Positions 58,401 through 64,000 of a stretch of 64,000 nt of DNA are shown here, piece after piece. The translations under genes were made by a program, and so were the position numbers. The DNA is from Elysia chlorotica (lineage: Eukaryota > Mollusca > Gastropoda > Plakobranchidae), in assembly GCA_003991915.1 (NCBI GenBank), contig RQTK01000537.1, forward strand, positions 235,186 through 299,185, written 5' to 3'. Under the pieces are notes generated by a model. The model worked only from the letters and a program-made list of their open reading frames with translations. It was not told where the DNA came from and did no database searches. Numbering within the stretch: the first letter of the stretch is position 1; the number at the start of each line of letters is the position of its first letter.

Positions 58401-59147
58401 ACATTATTGTGTCATTCGAAGTTAATATTTTTTGTTGAGTAAAGTTTATTGCTTCACGTCAAACTCCAGAACTTAAAATAATAGGCTACATTGTCGATGG
58501 GTGCCAAGAGTAAGGTTACTGAAGTTTTTTTTAATGTTGTGATACAAGGCACTGAGGTCAGAGTTGGTCGCCGGACAGATTATGTGATTGAATTGTTTTT
58601 TACTGAAACATCTGGTGATGTTAGACTTGTATCTACTGACCTTGGGGACTCCATTACACAGCGCGCAGTGTGTGTTGCGGTAAGTCACCTTAGTCCCAAC
58701 ATCGGTGGCTCTTGCAAACTGATCTAGAGTCGTGTCCTCCAATGGGTCATGGTCATTCTCACAGAGCTTTCTGGTCTGAGGACCACTGAAATGGGCAGGG
58801 CAGGATTGGATGTACAGGTAGTAACCGCTGTCCGATGCCTCGCACTTAAGAGTAGGACCGCTCAATGTATGCGTTGTCCCCATTGTGTGATTTCCTCCTG
58901 GCATACCATTATTCTCATCGCTTGGGCAGCATATCCCATATATTTCACATGTTGGCATCTGGCACATGCAGTCAAAACACTGAACATCGGAGCACGCAGG
59001 TTCACTGAGACTTTGAACGGTCTCGCCACGGCAAGTATTGCCACAAAACCGTCTCTGGTACTCATCAGTGGCTGGCACTGCGCTTGAGCAAAGAATGAAA
59101 CTCACCAAGAAAACCGTTGAAAATCTTGAGGATGATAAACTACACAT
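38199..59147 (-). CDS. Methuselah/adhesion-like seven-transmembrane receptor (8 exons, complete)
   Basis: A class-B-like GPCR with a large Cys-rich ectodomain; the ligand is unknown. Exons in order: 58641-59147, 58111-58277, 57338-57542, 55033-55233, 53145-53974, 51947-52266, 49918-50146, then a terminal exon at 39712-39946 (or its twin 38199-38430). All joins keep phase: 2694 bp, 897 residues. A signal peptide (MCSLSSSRFSTVFLVSFILC) is followed by Cys-rich modules with YRNTHCALCNG and YGNIFCAICN, and by GQCLKLHCSPGKLSQNGTC. Helices: TM1 ALTLVCVGVSMVCLALTLL, TM2 NNTFLCASMLMAQAF, TM3 after VCTALGLVTHF, TM4 VALSLTLPVGVVCAV, TM5 GTVLPLCAVIASNAVFF, TM6 KLSSITGVFWLVQ, TM7 ITNGLQGVFIFLSY. I see no GPS autoproteolysis motif. 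Introns carry a minisatellite, an exon-1 duplicate and, in the last one, a virus-like element. The structure is well supported; the subfamily name is inferred. Confidence 0.88.
38463..39174 (+). CDS. Virus-like unknown ORF block, extra left copy
   Basis: Third copy of the unknown block, inside tandem unit 1. It holds a Thr/Pro repeat and sequences reading NVPAAQFIGDYNSDLNRY, DLFAPPHVGEKYLWASM, then TNNRANGAAQNIINYIRKEI and VVESGVPLDFICDLL. No family is recognised. Fossil status; broken. Confidence 0.5.
40230..40689 (+). CDS. Virus-like unknown ORF block, left arm
   Basis: Codes NVPAAQFIGDYNSDLNRY and DLFAPPHVGEKYLWASM, then IINYIRKEIEPLSKHIRC and VVESGVPLEFICDLLSRE to a TAA at 40687-40689 that lies inside an AATAAA. 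The high GC content, sharp codon structure and preservation in three copies argue for a real former coding region. No homologue is recognised. Fossil status; broken. Confidence 0.55.
40685..40690 (+). terminator. AATAAA overlapping a stop codon (left arm)
   Basis: The poly(A) signal contains the TAA stop of the unknown ORF block. The opposing glycoprotein has the same arrangement on the minus strand at 40718-40723. Confidence 0.7.
40720..41037 (-). CDS. Small mucin-like type I membrane glycoprotein, left copy
   Basis: 105 residues, same protein as at 43346-43663. Faces the unknown ORF block with about 30 bp between the two stop codons. Confidence 0.75.
   Translation of the reverse strand: MKLFAIILLCAFVYAARPDETTEAPTTAAKSSTPTTEPPTTTTSTTTSTESPTTTKKYEGVEVVTLFSIISGVVVAVFVLAAMGTFLFLKYCSEKDCKMCNKICK
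41058..41065 (-). promoter_or_regulatory. TATA box of the left glycoprotein copy
   Basis: TATAAAAA on the minus strand about 21-28 bp before the ATG (41037), followed by a G-rich tract; mirror of 43318-43325. Confidence 0.65.
41166..43143. repeat. Modular array of CRE, ETS, MEF2 and ERE-like sites (first)
   Basis: Nearly 2 kb made of a few recurring modules: CCGGAAGTGACGTCA (ETS site fused to a CRE; first at 41187-41201), CAGTCTATTTTTAGCC (holding CTATTTTTAG, a MEF2 consensus; first at 41253-41262), AGGTCACCGTGACCC (oestrogen-response-type palindrome; first at 41174-41188) and GCCCCGAGGTCGGCG. Modules run in one orientation to about 41.68 kb and in the opposite orientation from there to 43143, so the array is itself a large imperfect palindrome. 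Open frames here are translations of the repeat. It could be an enhancer, replication origin or packaging repeat of the virus-like element; which one is inference. Confidence 0.9.
43147..43345 (+). pseudogene. Piece of a second glycoprotein-like membrane segment
   Basis: Reads EGVEVIALVAIISAAFAILI, clearly related to EGVEVVTLFSIISGVVVAVF of the 105-residue glycoprotein next to it. It therefore looks like the membrane anchor of a paralogue. Only its end is here, directly against the array. The first 35 bp (about 43143-43178) match, in reverse, the sequence beside the array at 47430-47462. Fossil status; broken. Confidence 0.6.
43318..43325 (+). promoter_or_regulatory. TATA box of the right glycoprotein copy
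   Basis: TATAAAAA 21-28 bp before the ATG at 43346. With the usual spacing of about 30 bp, transcription would start at or just before the ATG, giving a very short leader. Confidence 0.65.
43346..43663 (+). CDS. Small mucin-like type I membrane glycoprotein, right copy
   Basis: 105 residues: signal peptide (MKLFAIILLCAFVYA, 1-15), a Thr/Pro/Ser-rich stalk (about 18-56; TTEAPTTAAKSS, TTSTESPTTTKK) suited to dense O-glycosylation, one membrane helix (about 60-91; VVTLFSIISGVVVAVFVLAA), and a short Cys-rich tail (YCSEKDCKMCNKICK). The tail has two CxxC-like pairs. It looks whole and has a TATA box and an AATAAA at 43659-43664 that includes the stop. Short mucin-stalk glycoproteins are common on enveloped DNA viruses, but no specific family is recognised. 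Part of the fossil element. Confidence 0.78.
   Translation: MKLFAIILLCAFVYAARPDETTEAPTTAAKSSTPTTEPPTTTTSTTTSTESPTTTKKYEGVEVVTLFSIISGVVVAVFVLAAMGTFLFLKYCSEKDCKMCNKICK
43694..44144 (-). CDS. Virus-like unknown ORF block, right arm
   Basis: Mirror of 40230-40689, preserved at the same level. It opposes the right glycoprotein copy tail to tail, with stops about 30 bp apart and a minus-strand AATAAA at 43693-43698. Fossil status; broken. Confidence 0.55.
44145..44405 (+). repeat. Thr/Pro-rich coding repeat (mucin-like stalk sequence)
   Basis: On the plus strand this codes TTTTTPKPTTKKPTPKTT-type repeats; the opposite strand reads as Val/Phe/Gly. The plus-strand reading resembles the glycoprotein stalk and is the likelier original sense. 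Further copies lie at 38463-38727, 39979-40243 and 49343-49464. The neighbouring ORFs do not need it, so it may be an expanded repeat rather than one gene. Confidence 0.6.
44406..45018 (-). CDS. Virus-like ORF with a coiled-coil-like middle, unknown
   Basis: Starts MASREITYRSLLVVLTKDDY and contains a charged helical stretch (FKTVQTQFEKRIKEIQKLLL) and ELRWSLRNMKRINGEVVPDP before running into the Thr/Pro repeat. A minus-strand TATAAAAA (45055-45062) lies 37-44 bp before the ATG. It is divergent from the polymerase region, which begins on the opposite strand. High GC content supports a viral origin. Function unknown; no homologue recognised. Fossil status. Confidence 0.5.
45017..47462 (+). pseudogene. 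B-family DNA polymerase remnant (N-terminal and 3'-5' exonuclease parts)
   Basis: The left part (about 45.25-46.26 kb) resembles the N-terminal domain of viral B-family polymerases (LYNCAVRPYSAWL). The right part holds the three exonuclease motifs in order: Exo I VLYMDIETN (near 46366), Exo II HYNGDSFNW (near 46693) and Exo III YCIIDVLLTW (near 47248). QTLVRTLSMMNNYMWYRGIV follows, like the GQQ-R segment before the palm domain. The palm is not in the window; the second array begins where it would follow. The motif spacing and Exo II form fit RNA-primed replicative or herpes-like enzymes better than protein-primed Polinton enzymes. It is broken, with about two breaks. GC content far exceeds the host flanks. 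Confidence 0.78.
45055..45062 (-). promoter_or_regulatory. TATA box in the divergent viral promoter region
   Basis: TATAAAAA on the minus strand, 37-44 bp before the ATG of the coiled-coil ORF. Confidence 0.5.
47462..49262. repeat. Modular array of CRE, ETS, MEF2 and ERE-like sites (second)
   Basis: Same modules as the first array; the opening roughly 480 bp is almost base for base the same as 41166-41640. A short reversed segment sits near 48495-48555, matching the turn of the first array near 41660-41720. An AT-rich host-like insert lies at 48940-49080. A unit GTTTTTGATTCAAACTG occurs twice (48709, 48912). The right end fades into the Thr/Pro fragment. Confidence 0.88.
49278..49530. repeat. 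66-bp direct repeats flanking a Thr/Pro fragment
   Basis: AACGGGTTTAAATTTTTATT (start of the repeat) occurs at 49278 and 49465; each copy runs about 66 bp to CATTCCGACAAAAA. Between them lies a Thr/Pro/Lys repeat like that at 44.2 kb. The right copy marks the outer edge of the virus-like element. Confidence 0.8.
50343..50409. repeat. (CT)n microsatellite
   Basis: CT dinucleotide tract in the receptor intron between the TM3-TM4 and TM5-TM6 exons. Confidence 0.95.
50745..51560. repeat. 54-bp minisatellite
   Basis: About 14 units of the form GGTCTATGGCTGGTGGCTGG followed by CTAAGTCTCTGTCAGTTTAC and TAGATTCCCAAAG. The period is about 54 bp, with shorter and more diverged units at the right. It lies in the receptor intron between the TM3-TM4 and TM5-TM6 exons. 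The unit length is a multiple of three, so it reads openly as an 18-residue repeat, but it has no splice or start context. Confidence 0.92.
52313..52575 (-). repeat. tRNA-derived SINE, minus orientation
   Basis: Near-complete member of the 1.8-kb family: head with GGGTAGAACACCGG and GGTTCGAACCC, core CTACTGGTTCGGTCGGTGTC, and a tail of four or more AACTC units. It lies in the receptor intron between the TM1-TM2 and TM3-TM4 exons. Confidence 0.82.
54057..54134. repeat. (GA)n microsatellite
   Basis: GA tract in the receptor intron upstream of the TM1-TM2 exon. Confidence 0.95.
54768..54980. mobile_element. Possible small inverted-repeat element
   Basis: GTTAAGACCCTGGTT near 54771 is matched by AACCAGGGTCTTGAC near 54958 in reverse complement, enclosing about 210 bp with a B-box-like GGTTTCGATCCCCG. 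It could be a short MITE or an edited SINE; the evidence is thin. Confidence 0.35.
55355..55418. repeat. (AAT)n microsatellite at gap edge
   Basis: AAT repeats running into the assembly gap, which probably broke the assembly here. Confidence 0.95.
55419..56017. other. Assembly gap
   Basis: 599 N bases in the receptor gene. The gap interrupts the duplicate of receptor exon 1 on its right side. The receptor exons on either side still join in phase without it. Confidence 0.99.
56018..56347 (-). pseudogene. Duplicate of receptor exon 1, cut by the gap
   Basis: Encodes the same signal peptide and Cys-rich start as 58818-59147, with a few replacements (Ser for Gly near residue 80, Asp for Glu, His for Tyr near the gap). 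The match continues upstream for about 450 bp (56348-56800 against 59148-59600), so a promoter-side segment was copied too. It may be an alternative first exon, a partial tandem duplicate or the other haplotype. Its remainder is hidden in the gap. Confidence 0.75.
56348..56800. repeat. Upstream flank shared by the two receptor first exons
   Basis: About 450 bp matching 59148-59600, with small differences. It probably contains the 5' UTR and proximal promoter on the minus strand; I see no clear TATA box. Confidence 0.75.
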
Positions 59148-59611
59148 GTTGCAAAGTTTCTAGATTTTTCTAAAAGCCATTCAGAGTCACTGCTGCTATT
59201 AAAAGTTTGCCGAGTATCTTTTGGCTCTAAGAGCTACGAAATTAATTTGATTTGACACATTGAATGGACAAACTGTCCCTTTGTTTCGTGATTAAGTGCA
59301 AAAGCAAACTGATTCTTTTAATTTCGCCTTGGACTGAGAGTTTCTAGGCAAATTTCTTGTACATTTAACAAGGATATGTTCTTATCGCGCAGGCCGAACG
59401 AATGTTATCTATTACGTTAAAATTTTCTAAACTTAATCTTCTTGTAAAACAAGTTGTCTGCCCACGAGAAGCCCGTAGATTAAGCCCATCGCACGATACA
59501 AGCGTTCTTGTAGAGAGGAGTTGATTCACTTCCTGGAATAAAATGCTACGTCAAATTAAGAAAAATTAAATAACCTAAAAAATAACACTTTGTCAATGTT
59601 CCAGTAATATT

Positions 59612-59735
59612 CGTGTCCGTCGAGTATAGACGTTGTTTAAGAAACTTGTTTAAAAAAGCGTGTGTGGGTAAGAGAGTCGAGTAGACGTTGTTTAAGAAAC
59701 TTGTTTAAAAAAGCGTGTGTGGGTTTGAGAGAGTC
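59612..59735. repeat. Two-unit tandem repeat of about 58 bp
   Basis: The unit TAGACGTTGTTTAAGAAACT followed by TGTTTAAAAAAGCGTGTGTG occurs twice in a row, right after the exon-1 flank duplication ends. Confidence 0.85.
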
Positions 59736-59957
59736 GAAGGGTGAAAAACGAAAAGAGGGGGGGGGGGGGGTGAAGGACGAAGACGACGAGAAAAAAGACA
59801 TGGAAAGTGGCTATTTTGGTTGAAGCAGCACTCAGTCTACTACTCTACTAGATCTACATTAGTTTTAGCTGGGGGCAATGGGAGAGAGGGGTACATAGCT
59901 CTTTTGTCTAGCGCTGCGCACATTCTAGGCAATAAACACGTTTATTATGATGATAAT

Positions 59958-60324
<367 letters not shown>

Positions 60325-60696
60325 CCCAGGAGATGCTGTTGATGATATTGATGATGATCATGATAATCATAATGTGATGATAATACAAATAATTATTACA
60401 TATTGATAATGAAGTTAACTACGCGACGAAGCATGCTTCAGTATTAAAGACCAGAATGAAAAACTTCCTTGATACTGTTTTAACGTCTTCTTTATTACCA
60501 AGAAAGAAAAGGGGAAAAAAAGGGGGGGGGAGAGGGAATTCCTTATAGGCAATGGGAGATCATTGTGACTTCCCAAATCGGGGTTGGTGTGCCATGTTTT
60601 TCCATGCCAAACGATCATGCGCCAGTCTATGGTTGACACGTAGCTGGGTCCCTGTCTATTTTTATGACGTCGCCACTTCCTGATGGGTCGGCCTTC

Positions 60697-60757
60697 CCCC
60701 CCCCCCCCCCCCCCCCCCCTCCCCACCCTGCGATGTCCCCCCCCCCCCCCCCCCCCC
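60697..60757. repeat. Poly-C tracts
   Basis: Two C homopolymer runs separated by a short spacer; poly-Gly reading on the other strand. Confidence 0.95.
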
Positions 60758-61719
60758 TCTTCCTTCAATTTTGCCTGTTAGGATTGTTATAGGCAACAAA
60801 AGGACATAAACTAAGAGAATCCATGATAACTTTTCAAGCATTGACAAATCTGTTACCATGCAGCGTTAACGTAAAGCAAGACAGCTTGTTTCTATCTGTC
60901 TCTCAATTCGTTCACCCATGGGCGGCTGGTGCCTTTGGACAGGGTGGGCAGTGCCCGACCTGTCTCGCTAAAAAGAGGTTACTTTACAAAAATACAATGT
61001 AAATAATAACATGAAAAAACAACAATAATAAATGTATCCGTCAGAATCTGCAACTAAAAGAGATTAAACCATAATACGCTCTTTCCGGGCGCGTTGTGGT
61101 TTAGATCTACATCGGTGCGCGGAGAGAAACGACACAATGTTTCCAAGTTTCAAAACTTTCAACATCTCAGTGCCGAGAAGAGTCCCCTTTCATCAAGGTG
61201 TGCTGGTGTGAATTTGCCCAACATCCTTGTTAGTATTCCTAATACAAACATTGGACTTTGACCCTAATGCTTTCCATGTCTTTATAATAAGCCAAGTGGG
61301 ACAAGCCCGACTTGGCTAATCTTTCTGATACCTTGAATTAAATCCTTTTATATTTCTTGAAGTAATAACTCTACACCTCTACATTGATTCAAGCAAGTCT
61401 CTGGTAGTCAGTTTAATTGAAACATGTACATATAGACCCCTTATTAATAATACAATTATTATACTTATTGTTTTTAATCTATAGTTTTTTGGTTTTTTTT
61501 TTGCTTTTTAGGGTGTGAAATTATTTGCATTGTTAAGTTGTGCACTGCTTGAATGCTTTTCACTTTTCAGTTATTGTTGCTGTCGGTATTGTGAGATACT
61601 GCTCGAGAATACTGTACTAATATTATTTGGCTTTTATCATTGTGATCTAACTATAAAATTATCTAGAATCTACTCTCTTGTAACAAAAATGTTGTCGAAC
61701 ATGAAAGATGTTAGAACCT

Positions 61720-62000
61720 TTTTTTTACATTTATGAATCAATCAAATTTGGTGGATACATTTCCAGACATTTTTAACGTACTTGAAACTGTTCTTGCCAT
61801 ACCGGTACCATCGCCAAAGGCAGAGAGATGTTTCAGTACTTTGATAAGGCTTAAAACACCATGGGTCAAGACAGCTTAATAAATAAACTGGCTGTATTAA
61901 CAACGCAGCAGGAATTTATCGCTGAGTGTCCGGATTTCAATAGGAGAGTCATTGACAAGTTTTCAACTTTAAAGTCTCGTCGAGCTGAGCTCCTATAATA
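61720..62000 (+). mobile_element. hAT transposase C-terminal fragment
   Basis: Translates to LETVLAIPVPSPKAERCFST with LIRLKT, matching the hAT dimerisation motif (P-S-A-E-R-FS-L-R-IKT). After one frameshift near 61861 it continues as GQDSLINKLAVLTTQQEF to a TAA near 61999. Cut-and-paste DNA transposon remnant, with a ZBED/zf-MYM-type look. No upstream catalytic part is recognised, and I cannot define its terminal repeats. Confidence 0.78.
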
Positions 62001-62069
62001 TTATAAATAACAGAAAGATCAACACCGCCCTCACAAATAAGTAAGGAACATTATTATCATTATCATCAT

Positions 62070-62268
<199 letters not shown>

Positions 62269-62399
62269 TCAAAAACAATAACACAGACCATGAAATACAC
62301 TGGGACACAGATCTCCGTACTCAGTCAAGGGCTGGATGGTGCTGGTCCTCGCGTGGACAATCATGTCCGTAATCTTCGTCACTGTCAACCATGTTTTCT

Positions 62400-62640
62400 A
62401 GACACATCCTCGTGGGAGAAAAGTTTTGAACAGAAAATGCGAAGATCTAAACACATCCTCGTGGAAGAAAAGTTTTGAACAGAAAATGCGAAGCTCTGGC
62501 ACATCCTCGTGTGGGCGAATCTTTAATCAGAGGAAGCAAAAGACACCTTCTTGTGGAAGCAATTTTTGAAAAGAGAAAGCGAAGCTCTAGACACATCGTG
62601 GGGGCTAATTTTTGGTCAGAGGATGCAAAAATTTCTCCCA
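62400..62640. repeat. Degenerate tandem repeat of about 50 bp
   Basis: Four or five units of the form ACACATCCTCGTGGGAGAAA, AGTTTTGAACAGAAAATGCG, AAG. The first two are close and the later ones diverged. Confidence 0.75.
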
Positions 62641-63477
62641 TAAGAAGAGTCCTAGGTTTCCAAGAGGAATCACATTCAGTGAGAAGATCAAAGAACTGGA
62701 TACTCAGGACATGACCAGCCGTGTCATACCGTGGTTGCGAAAACCTGTAGGCTTACAATGCTTTACACACGCTTTACATGTTTCAATGATCAACTCTTTC
62801 AAAAGTTACATGGATTCAAATATCTATTGAGGGCCAAGACGATACGCCCAAACTTCCCAACTGAACGTGTTTAGCTATAGGAATATGATACCATTCAGAG
62901 TGGTGTAAATTGGTTGGAAGCTATGAGTTATACTAGTTCATCAAGCAATATGGTTCGAAGGCGACTAATTAATGCTAAACGTTGAGAATTACCATAACGC
63001 GCTGACGGATTCCTTGGTGTGTTTTTTTTATTGTTTTTTTTTTTTTTACTTTACAAAACGACGTTTCAGATTTTTGTACAGGCTTCGTGTCTTCTAAGAA
63101 AGTGGAATAACTCTTTGTAAAATCACATCGCCTATTGGCACAATCTGATGTTTCATTTTTCATGGGCGCATCTCATGTTGTTCTCTGAAATCGGATATGT
63201 CAATTGTATGATAGACCACGCTTTTAGTTTTGATTATTCAAGAAAGTATCGGCAAATATTACATGAAGCTCAAACTGTACCAAGGGAAGTCACACAATTT
63301 TTAAAACGCGGGGGGACAATTTTGTTTACAAGAGATAACATTACTTCCCTTACCTAAAACTTATGCATGTTGTGCAATTCATACATTTTGTGTACACAAT
63401 ATTTAAGTTCATTAACAATCATTATTCTTTGGTTACAGAAAGCAAAACAAACCTGTAGAGAAAAAAAGTGGAGAAAA

Positions 63478-63560
63478 AAGTGGCGACTAAAGCGGGCATC
63501 GAACCCGCAACCTTGAGCCTTGCTCCACCGCACCTCAAACAAAACATTTTTCTTTGGTCA
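63478..63560 (-). repeat. tRNA-like SINE head
   Basis: On the minus strand GCGGTGGAGCAAGG (A-box-like) is followed by GGTTGCGGGTTCGATGCCCG (B-box). The rest of a tRNA cannot be folded convincingly, so a SINE head is likelier than a tRNA gene. Confidence 0.5.
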
Positions 63561-63569
63561 AAAGCAGCG

Positions 63570-63571
<2 letters not shown>

Positions 63572-63631
<60 letters not shown>
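63572..63631. repeat. (CT)n microsatellite
   Basis: CT dinucleotide tract beside the SINE head. Confidence 0.95.
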
Positions 63632-63635
<4 letters not shown>

Positions 63636-63714
63636 AAAAGTCTTCTTGGCTCCACAGGGGGGTTTCTTAATGATAAGCCAGACATTGTTTGCTGACGTGC
63701 TGCCACTGCCAGAC

Positions 63715-64000
63715 CGATCTGGACACCTGGACCTCTGCCCCAGCCGGTCACACTATACTGTCACCGCTTGAACCAGGACTTCTGTCTCAGCCAGTCACAC
63801 TCTAGTGGCACTGTCCCAACCAGGACTTCTGTCCAGCCGGTCACACTATAATGGCACTGTCCAACCAGAACTTCTGTCACAGCCGGTCACACTATACTGG
63901 CACTGTCCCAACCAGGACTTCTGTCCCAGCCGGTCACACTATACTGTCACCGCTTGAACCAGGACTTCTGTCTCAGCCAGTCACACTATACTGGCACTGT
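63715..64000. repeat. Satellite built from a SINE core segment
   Basis: Tandem units of about 50 bp (CAGCCGGTCACACTATACTG, TCACCGCTTGAACCAGGACT, TCTGTC) run off the right edge of the window. The unit closely matches the SINE core at 52458-52500 (CAGCCGGTCACATTATACTG, ACACCGACCGAACCAG). Confidence 0.82.

Noticed and set aside
60415-60859. Gly-rich minus-strand open frames
   Set aside because: Caused by poly-C tracts; no other protein-like signal.

Overview
The window looks like AT-rich nuclear DNA of an invertebrate, most likely a mollusc and perhaps a gastropod. The reasons are intron-rich genes with GT-AG introns, a fibrinogen-related lectin-type gene, a large Methuselah/adhesion-type receptor with a Cys-rich ectodomain, many tRNA-derived SINEs sharing a GAGTTGAGTT-type tail, and abundant GA, GATA and ACT microsatellites. 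The species call is inference; no database search was possible.

Host genes. (1) 293-5545 (+): last eight exons of NUP85, a nuclear pore scaffold protein. (2) 8882-18649 (-): a complete TMEM104 homologue of 11 exons and 494 codons, convergent with NUP85, with one 106-bp exon present twice. (3) 29.1-31.2 kb (-): a decayed fibrinogen-related gene. (4) 38.2-59.1 kb (-): a Methuselah/adhesion-like seven-helix receptor whose eight exons join in phase to about 897 residues. Its first exon is partly duplicated inside an intron, and its last exon is present twice.

The most striking object lies in the last intron of that receptor (about 38.46-49.54 kb): a GC-rich virus-like fossil. It carries the N-terminal and exonuclease parts of a B-family DNA polymerase, a small signal-anchored mucin-like membrane glycoprotein present twice in a near-perfect 1.19-kb inverted repeat, Thr/Pro-rich stalk repeats, unknown ORFs, TATA boxes and stop codons embedded in AATAAA signals. 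Two arrays (41.16-43.14 and 47.46-49.26 kb) are built from modules that read as CRE (TGACGTCA), ETS (CCGGAAGT), MEF2 (CTATTTTTAG) and oestrogen-response-type (GGTCACCGTGACC) sites. A herpes-like (Malacoherpesviridae-type) or other large dsDNA virus source is the best guess. The element is broken, but its copies are nearly identical, so it looks young.

The rest is repeat-rich. It holds a Gypsy-type pol fossil (18.95-19.56 kb), LINE fragments (4.5 and 23.4 kb), a hAT transposase tail (61.7-62.0 kb), a MITE (20.05-20.67 kb), an 0.8-kb foldback element (26.7-27.5 kb), long direct duplications (21.2-23.1/24.5-26.3; 34.1-34.6/34.8-35.3; 37.8-39.3/39.3-40.8 kb), a 54-bp minisatellite in the receptor gene, a SINE-derived satellite at the right edge, and three assembly gaps (469-501, 23088-23189, 55419-56017).
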